A stretch of 64,000 nucleotides of DNA, from positions 2,604,001 through 2,668,000 of the forward strand of contig CP136490.1 in assembly GCA_032768795.1 (NCBI GenBank), in the 5' to 3' direction. The notes beneath the pieces were generated by a model. That model worked only from the letters and a program-made list of their open reading frames with translations. It made no database searches and had not been told where the DNA came from. A program made the translations under genes and the position numbers. Numbering within the stretch: the stretch's first letter is position 1; each line of letters opens with the position of its first letter. Positions 54,090 to 64,000 of the stretch are shown piece after piece. Source of the stretch: Tremella fuciformis (Eukaryota > Basidiomycota > Tremellomycetes > Tremellales > Tremellaceae).

Positions 54090-56873
54090 ATGACGTCGCG
54101 GCTCAAGCACAAGCTCGAGCTCGACAATGTAAATCTCAAGTCGGCATACCTCAACGAGTCGTTCGTGCAAATCGGCACACCCCTCCCCGCGCTCGCCGAG
54201 ACCAAAAAGGACAAGCTCGAGTACGTGCCGGTATGGCAACAAGAAGCGCGGGACGAGAAGGGCCGCCGGCGCTTCCACGGCGCCTTCACCGGCGGTTTCT
54301 CCGCGGGCTACTTCAACACCGTCGGGTCGAAAGAGGGATGGGCGCCCTCGAGCTTCAAGTCGAGCCGGAGCAACCGGGCGACGAAGACGCAGCGCCCGGA
54401 GGACTTTATGGACGAGGAGGACCTGCAGGCTATGAATGATGATCGGCGCCTGGAGAACACGGAGACGTTCAAGGGCGGCGATGGCTTCCGCGGCACGCAG
54501 GATGAGCTTGCCGAGCGAGGGTGAGCTGCGTCCATGCTACCTTGCGAAGACACACAGCTCATTGGTAGACTCCCTGGCGCGCTCGAGTCGATGATTGCCC
54601 CTGCCCGGAGTAGCATTGGCCAGAAGCTACTGCAGAAACTGGGCTGGCGGCCCGGTCAGGGTATAGGACCGAGGGTGTCACTGAGAAGGAGGAGGATACA
54701 GGAAGGCAAGCCAGGACATGCGCGGACCGATGCGGGCGATGATGAGGAGATGGACGAGGAGACGGTCAGGGGCAAGACGTTCGCCCCGCGCGATGTCAAG
54801 CTGGTCGTGTATGATGCCAAAGACGACCGTCAGGGATTGGGCTTTGTCAAAGGACGAGGCATGGGCAGACTGCCTGGACGTGCCGGGCCAGGTCAGCCCG
54901 TCGTCTGCGCCAAGTGTTTAGCTGACTCACAGCTTTTGGCGCCGGACATGTGGACGACGACGACGATGATCCGTATGCCGACGCAGGGCCGTCTCATCAT
55001 CACTTGGCATTTGAGATGGGGGACGACAATGACGATGTCATCAATATTGGTGGACCGAGTCAACCGCCAGTCCCGAGGACCTCGAAGCGAGCAGGCGACA
55101 TCAATGACACGACGATGTGGCATGATGGACGACCAATGTTGCCCGGCTTCGAGCTGGATCCCAAAGGCGTGCCGCCCGACAAATGGTGACAGCCCTTTCG
55201 GGTTCTCATACGCATCGTGCTGATGCTTAGGTTTGAAATGCCAGAAATTCCCCCAGACTGGCGTCCCAGGCCAGCGCGCGTTTGGGGAACCACGCGAAAA
55301 TGGGATGAAGAGCCGGGTGCGCCGAAAGATGTGAAGGAAATGATCCGTGGTGTCCCTGGACGACCTTTGACGTTTGAACAGGTAGGCACTTCCATTTCGC
55401 CCTATCGTGTGCTTACTCTTGTAGCGTGGCGCGGCACTGGGTGAAGAACAGCACATCTCAAAGGCAAAGTCCGTTTTCGAGTACATGTCCGAAAAAGACA
55501 AAGAACGCCTCGCGTCATTGCAAGCAGCAGAGAAGGAGGCGCCGCCGCCACCTCTCGTACTGGACGTTGAGGAGGAAGAGGGGCCTCGAGAGAGGCCGAC
55601 GACCGTTGAAGTCCCGCCCCTTTCGCCCCGCACTGCGTCTGCAGCTCTGCGCGGCTATATGCCCTACGGTGACGACCTTTCCAAGCAGGACCGGTACCGG
55701 TCATATCTTGTCTCGCAGACGTACAACTCATCGGAGCCGAATCCGAAGCTCAAGCCGAACGCTTCTGTGGATGATATGAACAAGGAGCTGGACGACTTTG
55801 CAGCCTCGGCGCGAATATTCAAACCTTTGTCTTTTGCCATGTCGTCCCGCTTCACATCGGGCTCCGCATCTCTCGCTGCGTCCGATATGAAACAGGCGAA
55901 AGCCGGGCTTCACCTCTATGACGCCGAAAAGGCTAAAGCGGAAGCGGAGGCGGCGGAAGCGCGCAAGAAAGAGGAAGCCTTGCCTGTCCGAAAGGAAAAC
56001 ATGACGCCTCGCGAACAGGCTGCCGCAAACGGGATGTACGGTCAGTTGACCCGTGTCGTCAAGGAGTTTTACCCGGTCAAGCTGCTGTGCAAGCGCTTCG
56101 GAGTGGCTGATCCTCATCCCGAAGGCGAGCCAAAGACGGTCGAAATCAACGAACAGACCTCGAACACTTTCGACGGTATGCCTTTGCCGAAGAACGATGC
56201 CAGCTGGGAGAGTGCGTTCGTTCATCAGTCCGACTCGGCACCTGGCAAGGAAAACATCCCCCCTGCGGCGGAGAAAGTCGTTGAAGGGGAGAGACAGCCC
56301 CGGACTCTGGCCGAGGTCGGCATGGCGGACGATGTCAACCAGGGCAGAGATACCTTGACGTACACCAAGCCGAGCATCGACATCTTCAAAGCCATCTTTG
56401 CGAGCGACGACGAGGATGACGACGATGAGGAGGAGCCGCCGTCCAAAACCAACGGTACGACTGCTACCGGTGCTGCCATTGCCGGTCCGGGCACTCGACA
56501 GCAATACGAGGATCCTTACCCTGTCAAGCCGGACCCGGCGGATCTGGCGACTTTTAAGCCTGTTTTCGGTGTCAGAAAGGACAAGATATCAACCGAGGGA
56601 GATGTCGAGGGGTGGAATGGGGTCGGAGATGATGGGAAGAAGGACAAGAAGAAGAAAGACAAGAAGAAGCGCAAAGGGGTGTTGTCGTTCGACGTCGGAG
56701 ACGACGAGGGTGATGCACCGAAGGAGAAAAAGAAGAAGTCCCTCTCTCGCCGCGAATCGCCGGAAGCGCGGAATGGCCAGGCGGACAATGCAGTCGATGC
56801 TGGCGAGTGGGTGGAAAAGCCGTCGGTTGCCCCCCGACTAGTGGGGAGGAAAGGCGCGGCAGACTATATGTGA
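54090..56873 (+). CDS. G-patch spliceosome factor, GPATCH1 homologue
   Basis: The N-terminal domain has the family hallmark [20 protein letters not shown], then [16 protein letters not shown] and DFMDEEDL. The G-patch is [20 protein letters not shown]. The middle carries [17 protein letters not shown], a [10 protein letters not shown] acidic run and [11 protein letters not shown] later block reads [20 protein letters not shown] and RFGV, and the C-terminus has [20 protein letters not shown] and a Lys-rich tail. This order matches human GPATCH1, which joins the catalytic spliceosome and activates a DEAH helicase. About seven exons; the last runs from about 55425 to 56873. The G-patch helicase partner is not in the window. 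Confidence 0.92.
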
Positions 56874-56978
56874 AAGCATCAGAACTTGTTGTACAGTATA
56901 CACCGCATATCAGCATCGCATCGCAACACAGGGTATCACATGCATACTGTAGCATATCATCATACTGTACTAAACGAA

Positions 56979-59900
56979 TCAAATCAGCTGTCCCTCTGGT
57001 ACACGCCTGCGCTCCGCCTCGGCCTCCTCGGCCAAACCCAAGAGCGCACTGTACTCGTCTGTCCCTCCCGCCATACAGAGACTGGCAAACTTGCCTCCGT
57101 GCTGCTTGATGAGCTCGAGCGGCGTGCCCTGCTGCACCACCTCCCCCTTGTCCATCACCAATATCTTGCTGCACGGCATGATGGTGCGCAGGCGGTGCGC
57201 GATAATCAGCACCGTCGCGCCGCGGAACTCTTCGTGCACGACGCGCGAAATCTCGCGATCTGTCGCGGAGTCGATGGATGCCGTCGCTTCGTCCAGAATG
57301 AGGATCTTGTGTTTCCGCAGGAGCGCACGGGCAAGCACGACGAGTTGTTTCTGCCCGGCGGACAGGCTGCGGTCAGCCCACTCCCACTCCCACTCCCATT
57401 ACCCAGCTTTCCAAGACGTGGTTCAAGCAAGGAAACGGAAGCTCACTTCTCGCCGCCCGACTTGATCTCGTAGTCTAGGTTCTGGAAGATATTCGTCTGC
57501 CCATCGACGTCACTCGCCCCGCCTGCCCCGCTGACGGCTGTGCAGTCGGTCGTGTCCGATTCTGGGGTGGGCGGGCGGGTCATCTCGTCCGGCTTGAGGA
57601 GCTGCACCTGCCGCAGCGCCTCGTACAGCTGCGCATCATCGTACTTGCCCTCCAAGTCGAGGTTCAGGCGCAGGCTGCCGCTGAGCAGGATGGGGTCCTG
57701 CGCGATGATCCCGAGCGACGAGCGCACTCTCCCAAGCGGGACTTGGGCAATGTCAACGCCGTCTATTTCGATCCGGCCGCCGGTGATGTCCACAAAGGAA
57801 AAGAAGGCTTTGGCGAGGGTCGACTTGCCGCCGCCCGTGGCGCCGACTATACCCACGCGCTCGCCGGACGTGACGTCGAACGTTACGCCGTGCAGGATGT
57901 CCGGCAGGTCAGGGCCGTAGCGCGCCGACAAGTCGCGTACGGAGATTGCGCCGGACGTAGGCCACGATCGTGGGACGGCGGGTGTGTCGCGGTACGCCCC
58001 AGACTGTGACTCGTAGTCATTGTCGTGGTCGTGAGCAGGCTGGGTGTCCTGGAGCGAGTACGTGTCTTCCTTTTCCAACGCCCGGTACTCGGCTGTGCGC
58101 TCCAGCGACACACCTTTGAGCTCAAAGGTTCGGAGATTGATGAGCACCCAGTTGACGTTGATCGTGATGGTGCGTGCGAAGCCCATCACGAAACCGGCTG
58201 TGGCGCCGGTCATGTTGGGCTGCACGAGGATGAGCGCGATGGCCGTGAAAACTATGACGACGTCCATAATGCGCAGATTGACTGTGATTCAGACATGTGT
58301 TGCTGCGCGGATACAAGCACGAGCACGTACCGTAGAGCCACCTTTGGACGTAAGAGGCCCATGCGCGAGCGGCAATACGCATGTTGATAGATCGCATCAG
58401 CTCTGCTCGTCAGATCATTCCCCATGCAAAACTATTTGAACTAGACTCGCCCTGCATGAACATGCTCTGCTGGCCAAACGCACGGATCACCGCCGTGCCC
58501 GCTACAGTCTCGCCGTAAATCGCATTGATCGGGCCGGGAATGACGGACTGAAGCCTGCGCACCTGCCTCGAGGCGGAGCGGTACCACTGCCCGGGCTTCC
58601 AGATAGCGATGAGCAGGCTGGCGGAGATGACGAAAAATAGCCAGCCGCCGTAGTACGTGACGGAGGCCATGGAGATGACGACGTTGAGGCTGATCTCGAA
58701 CATCTCAGCCAGGAGTTCGGAGCATTCGACCGTGTCGTCCTGAGCTCATCAGCGTATCCTTGCACTGAAATGGCCGACTGACGAGGTCAGTCCCGAACCG
58801 CTGAACGATCGAGCCGGCGCGAGTCTTTGTAAAGAAGAGCATGCGCGCTCGGAGCATACTTTCCAGCATGATCGCGTGGATCTATGTGGTCAGCTCTGCA
58901 TGCCTAAAGCAAAGTCAGCTGACAGATTTGCAAGCCGTGATTCCGCCCCAGAAACGGTACAAGCCGGCCACAGAATCGAGAAGAACAGTACCCAGTGCAA
59001 TCTAACACTCAGCTACTTGTTTCTCTCCAAAGACATGCGCGACATACTGCGGCGTAGAGGGTGACCCATTGCATTGTCGAGGACACAGGCAGAACTTCAT
59101 TCAGATCCTGCGAAGTCCAAAGCCTGACGAGCTCAGCGATTCCCTTTGTGGCGCACTGTGGCTACTCACCTGAGCACTCCTCGCTGTGCCACCGGGGCAA
59201 GACAGCCAACGATCACGAGACCAATCATGCCGGCCCAGAATCCGCCATTCCCATTGAAGCGCATCAGATCTTTCCAGTGCTTGAAGTCGACTTGGCCCTT
59301 GGCGCGATTCTCATCGATGATCAGCTGCCGCGGGGTCTTCGGTACCGCCTCTTTGACGTTGAAAGGGCTCTGGGCATCGCCAGCCGCGAGCGATTGTTTA
59401 CGCTCGCGGACAGCGACAGTCGTGTTGTCTTCGGCTGGCACGGTGTGGCCAGCAGCTTGGAGATGCGACATGTGTTGACTGGTCAAGAGGTCGGGTCCCT
59501 TGCCGGACCAGATGACCTGGCCGTCGTCTAGGAAGATAGCACGATGCGCGAGGGGCGCCAATGCCTCGACGGCGTGAGAGGCAATGATCACTGTTCGGCC
59601 CGCCATCAGGGGTCCGCGGAAACAATGCTTGACGATGTGCTGGGAAGTCTCGGCGTCGACAGCTGAGATGACGTCGTCGAGGATCAGGGTGGTTGCGCGC
59701 GCGTATACCGCACGGGCGAGAGAGACTGATCGTCAGCTGTATACAAGAGACTGAGTCAGCAGACACACCTCGTGCTTTCTGTCCTCCCGACAGGATTTTA
59801 CCGCGCTCGCCAATCTCGGTCAAATCAGCATCCTCGAGCACCTCTAGATCCGGCAGCAGCCCCGTCGCCTGCACATCAGCGAATACCTAATCATCGGTGA

Positions 59901-62622
59901 GAATCTCACAAATAGGACGGATCGATAGCGCGACAGGTCCATCGGCAAGCCGAAAAGGATATTGTCCCGAATGCTCAAACTCTGCAGCCAAGGTGTCTGG
60001 TTGTCAGTGATAGCGTCAAGTTTCAAAAAAGAATCATTTCACCTGAGGCACGTATGCGACACCCCTCTTAGTGAGGCCTCTCACGTCGACGGAGGCGGCC
60101 TTCAAAGGGTTCATGATCGGTGAGACAGCATAGTTGATCTTCCCACTGAGGAGCTTTGCCTCGCCAAGGAGAGCCAGCAAGAGCAGGGTCTTGCCACTAC
60201 CAAACTTGCCGGCGACTAGTGTGATCTCCCCTCGAGGAAAATGGACATTGAGGTCGTGCAGCCTGAACTTGACGGCAGGCGTGTTGACGACTGAGCCTGC
60301 ACCCGGGGTGTTCTGCACCGCCTGCGGCTGATCGATATCCCAGCCGACAGTACCCATGATGTAAAGGTCTCGCTCCTCCTCGGTGTCAGGGGTCGAGTCA
60401 TCGCCTAGGTGGGCTGAAGCGCAGGACGTTGAGGTGCCTTCCAGGTAATCGACATCGCGGTTTCGGAGAAAGGTTCCGATACGCTTGGCTGAAAGGATCT
60501 CTTGCAGGATCTGGGCCATGTTCATAGGCAGAGACAGCAGGACTGGGCGAAGCTCGGAGAAGACGGCGATAGCAGTCTGCGAGTCAGCCACCAGCAAGCT
60601 CGAGCTACACATGAATACTGACGAATGCAACCGAGGCGGTCATCTCCTTTTTCGCAATCAAGGTGTAATGCGCAAAGGAGACGATAACCACAATGACAGG
60701 ACTGGCGGCACTGCAAATCAACCTTGGTCGCACTCAAGCCCAAGCAACGTACTAAAGCAATCCACTCAAATTACCCAGGAGTCGCGCTTGGATCCACCGA
60801 GTGAATTCCTTGTCCCGGACATCCTTAATGCGCTTGAACCAGAACCGCTCGGCGGCCATCATCTTGATCATCGAGATGGCCTGGATGGCCTCCTGCATCA
60901 GCGTGATCTTCTGGTCCTTGAGCTCGAGGCGCTTTTCGAAGACCTTGTATTCCCATTTCGTGATGAGATACGCAGGCGGGCAAGTGAGGAGGATGGTCGA
61001 TAAGCCCCAGAATCCAGAGGTCCCTTTTCATCAGCTGTGGTCTTTCTTCGGACAGCTGGCGTGCCTAGTAGAGCCCAGACGTAGAAGCAGCCCAAGAACA
61101 TCTCCAGGGCCGTCTCGACGGTACTGACGAACGTCCAGCCTAGAGCAGCGAGCCGGCTCGAGTCTGATGAGATGAGGTTTAGGATGTCCGCTTTGGTAGC
61201 GACTACTTTCTCTTTGGATTTTGGGTCGGTCGCAACTGGCGCAGCGAGAGTGTTGCGAGTGAGCAACTTCTGGTATAGCAGGAAAGCTGTGTGTGCCGAG
61301 ATACGCGGCTCGGCATAGTACGTCGCGCTGCGCGAGTCAGCTTGTCGTTAGATGTGGACGGAGCACGCTTACATGTTGAACTGCTGGAGCTGTAGTACCA
61401 TGGAACCGACTCTGCCCAGGACGAGGACGACGCCGAATGCAAAGGCGTAGCTGCGCGGGAGACCCTCATCAAGGACGAACAGCATCTGCTGCAGGCACCA
61501 ATGGGGGAGATACCACAGAGGGACGATGAGGAATGTGTAGAGAACATCTATCCATCAATCTCCGGCCGAGGGAGAGCATCAAGAACGGGGCACGTACACT
61601 TGAGCAAGCCTGCAGCTTGGGGCGCCCACACCACGTAATTCAGCTCCCATGTCGGACCCCAATTTTTGACCCAGCCTGGAACTCTGACGCGAGTGACGCC
61701 GGGAAGGATGTTTTGCGTGCGCAAGTCGGCATTCAGCACCGGGAGGTCATCGACGTCAACCTGCTCCATGCTTGCCGTCTTGCTGATCATTGGGAACACA
61801 AAGTGGAAAGTTATCTTGCCGAATATAGAGCTGGAGACATTCTTGATGACGTTCGGCACGTACTCCAGGTGTTTCTCCTTGAGTTTGGCCGACACAGCGG
61901 CGTTGAACAGCTTGTGCGGATCTTGGTATAGATCCGGTCCGAGGGGTACGAGAATCCCGACTATTAATTGTAAGAAAGACAAGACGGCACAGGCGTACTC
62001 GGACCAGTGAGGTGGGGCGGAGGGGAGCATTGAGAGTGCTTTGCCAAGAGTGAAGATATACCATGTGGTGACATGGATCGTGCTGACAGCACAGAGGTGG
62101 GCTGTCAGTGCGTAGTGAAGCGGGACACGCTTCGTGAACACATAGAAGCAGCCGATTCCACATAGATAGGCGCAGATGACAGTGTCGATGATAAGCTTGG
62201 CCAGGTCCTTAGGGGCCGAGTGCGGGATGTAGATGACATCGCGGTAGATCTGAACACCTAGGCCAGCGAGGGAGAGGAGAAGGACAACTATTCGTCGCCA
62301 GACGACCTTGTCTATCAGCCATCTATCTGCCAATCACGAGTCGCCCACTCACTGAGCGCCAAAATGCCTTGAGGTTGGTGGGATCGCCGTCGCTCTTCAT
62401 GCTGGCGTCCACATGGGACAGCAACAAATTCTGGAAGTCCTCCTGTTTGGTCGTCGAGCGGTCCGTATGGTCCGGCAGGCGAAGCCGGCCTTCTCGGTGT
62501 TTCTTGATACAACGCAAGGCGAGGAGACCGAACGACAAGAGAGCTGTGAGGGATAGGGTCCCAAGAGCGCCATAGTCGACAATGACTAGCCACAGTGGCG
62601 GCTTGGGATACTCTCGTTCCAT
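56979..62622 (-). CDS. ABCC-type (MRP) full ABC transporter
   Basis: The start is MEREYPKPPLW at 62622 and the stop at 56979, with many short introns. About five N-terminal membrane helices form a TMD0, then TMD1 (PRSYAFAFGVVLVLGRVGSM). NBD1 has Walker A GKFGSGKT, Q-loop PQ, signature LSGGQKAR and Walker B TLILDDVISAVD. TMD2 follows (TYYGGWLFFVISASLLIAIW). NBD2 has Walker A GATGGGKST, an acidic insert before the signature (PPTPESDTTDCTAVSG), signature SAGQKQ, Walker B KILILDEATASID and H-loop IAHRL. The asymmetry (Asp-Asp in NBD1) is typical of ABCC. Yeast relatives (Ybt1, Bpt1, Ycf1) export conjugates or bile acids, often at the vacuole. The substrate is unknown. Confidence 0.9.
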
Positions 62623-63014
62623 GTTAGTCGTGGCAGTGGAGGTATGGGCTGGAAGGGGATGAGAAGAAACCACCCGATGAGTAGGGGCGGTCAATAAGAG
62701 GCTTCTGCAGACGGGGTCCCGTGTATTTATGTCCCGCGTGACCATGTTCGACCTATCTGCATTGGTGAAAGGAGTGCGACCGACAAAGACCGATCGCCTA
62801 CTCGTCGGGGGCTGTGGCGATCATGGGCAAGGTGTTCCCGCGCGACCGCCTCTTTTGACGAGGCTCCTTTGACGGGCCAAGGAGCTCAAACGCATTACTC
62901 CAACCGGCCGTAATGCTCGATAGTGGCCCCCTCGGTCATTTAAACCTGCTACTCGTCTCGTCAGCACACGACTCCGACGCGGTGGAGTGTCTGTGAAGAT
63001 TTGAGTGGGGCAAG
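62623..63014. other. Divergent promoter region, ABC transporter and membrane protein
   Basis: A 392-nt gap between divergent starts. No ORF with coding character and no motif I would defend. Confidence 0.35.
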
Positions 63015-63996
63015 ATGTCGTCTGACCCGAAGAAGCCCCGCAGTGAGTCGCCCGGCACGCGCGCGAGCGTCCGGAACATGCGTTTTTGACGGTCAGAAAC
63101 GCGACGGCCTGAGGATGCGCCGAGGTCTTCGAGGGAGCGGCCGATGCCGAGCATGGAGGAGTTCCAGGATTTGCGCAAGAAGGCCGCGGAGGGGTGGGAG
63201 CAGGCGAGCGAATATCTGAAACCTATCTTTGGGGAGATCAGCTGGGAGAAACTGTGGAAGAACACGGTGCGTCCTCGACTGACTATCTCACAGCCATGCT
63301 GAGCTGCAGTGGCGTGGAGTCGATCCCTATGTGAGCCCGGATGGTCGTTTTGGGGAGCGCGACTGATGATTGCAGGTGAAGGCGTACAATACGTCTTTCC
63401 ACAGGTTTTGTCAAGAGTCGTCCTTCTTCACCAAGCTGCCAGGGATCGACAAGTCGGCCGCCAAGGCGACCTGTGTGCTCTTCGGCCTGGCTGTGCTGCA
63501 AGCGTAGGTACCCTTCGCACCGTTATCCACTTCGTCTGATAGGACAGCTTCGTACCGCTGTTCAACATGCCGCTGAGCGCGGTGGCCTCGTGGCTAGGGT
63601 TCTGGTACGTGTGGTCGCAGAGCAGCCGCCACCTCAGCCGAGGCTGGAAGGGGAGCGAGACCTCACCGCCCAAGCCCAACGCCGCCAAATCGATGATCGT
63701 GTGCTGCTTCTTCGTCTCGGCACTTCATGTCGTCCCTCCTGCGATCTTCGACAAGTCCTACGAGTTCGGCGCTATGTGGCAGTTGACCGTCCCGCTCGCT
63801 TTGATGATACATCCCGACGCCAAGAAAGCGGACGAGACCCTCGCCGTATCGATCTGCGACCATGCCTTTGAGCCGGCGGCGAGGTTCGTCATGAAGCACC
63901 TGCCAAAGGCCTTCACCGTGAGTCGTTCACTCTAGCGAGGGGATGACAGCTGACGATGAGGATCCCAAAGGACCAAACTGGGTGAATATGCGATGA
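63015..63996 (+). CDS. Small multi-pass membrane protein of unknown function (250 aa)
   Basis: Six exons (63015-63042, 63097-63266, 63310-63330, 63376-63503, 63548-63917, 63961-63996) sum to 753 nt. The third is a 21-nt micro-exon coding WRGVDPY. The N-terminus is basic, then an amphipathic segment (EGWEQASEYLKPIFGEISW). Hydrophobic stretches TCVLFGLAVLQAFVPLF, AVASWLGFWYVW, SMIVCCFFVSALHVV and WQLTVPLALMI suggest three to four membrane passes. No family recognised. The last splice (acceptor GATGAG) is the least sure; another acceptor would alter the final dozen residues. The gene ends 4 bp before the window edge. Confidence 0.7.
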
Positions 63997-64000
63997 CAAG

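Noticed and set aside
1..64000. CRISPR arrays, bacterial promoters, operons, insertion sequences
   Set aside because: No spaced identical repeats and no transposase frames; intron structure shows a nuclear eukaryotic genome.

Overview
The window looks like nuclear DNA of a basidiomycete yeast, most likely a tremellomycete. Nearly every gene is cut by several 35-60 nt introns with GTGAGT-type donors and a CTGAC/CTGAT branch site close to the AG. Genes are a few hundred bases apart on both strands, and one secreted protein carries a propeptide motif I associate with basidiomycetes. There are no operons, ribosome binding sites or bacterial features. Gene models were spliced by hand. For most of the shorter genes I checked that summed exon lengths divide by three; for the longest genes only the gene limits, domains and a few introns are given.

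Left part (1 to about 18 kb), accessory in character. It opens with the 3' end of an ORF resembling the C-terminal zinc-finger end of a non-LTR retrotransposon. About 270 bp further on is an intron-containing tRNA-Pro(UGG). Then come an orphan membrane/secreted protein, a one-domain Myb/SANT protein, an SDR oxidoreductase, a multi-pass membrane protein and a mitochondrial dicarboxylate carrier. From about 8.1 to 17.9 kb lies a run of small, intron-containing, minus-strand genes without recognisable domains. They share Ser/Asp-rich tails and, in at least three, an N-terminal Tyr/Asp/Arg signature.

Right part (18 to 64 kb), conserved housekeeping genes. In order: an orphan acidic protein, a CoA-type Nudix hydrolase, Dcp1 (mRNA decapping), a Hul5/UBE3C-type HECT ligase, an SLC41-type Mg2+ transporter, Ctf4/WDHD1 (replisome), mitoribosomal mL54, a JTB-like membrane protein, proteasome ATPase Rpt6, a small orphan, Ubc12 (Nedd8 E2) and OLE1 (delta-9 desaturase with cytochrome b5). 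These are followed by a peroxisomal acyl-CoA dehydrogenase, a second Myb/SANT mini-protein, a peroxisomal acyl-CoA synthetase, a TPR protein, a secreted protein, a BTB protein, phosphomannose isomerase, GPATCH1, an ABCC transporter and a small membrane protein ending just inside the window.

Functional links: the acyl-CoA synthetase and acyl-CoA dehydrogenase both end in -AKL, a type-1 peroxisomal signal, and lie close together near the desaturase, so this is a small fatty-acid neighbourhood. Four genes act in ubiquitin/Nedd8/proteasome pathways (HECT, Rpt6, Ubc12, possibly BTB), which may be chance. Most novel: the 8-18 kb orphan family, the two 82-aa Myb mini-proteins, and repeated use of GC-AG introns.
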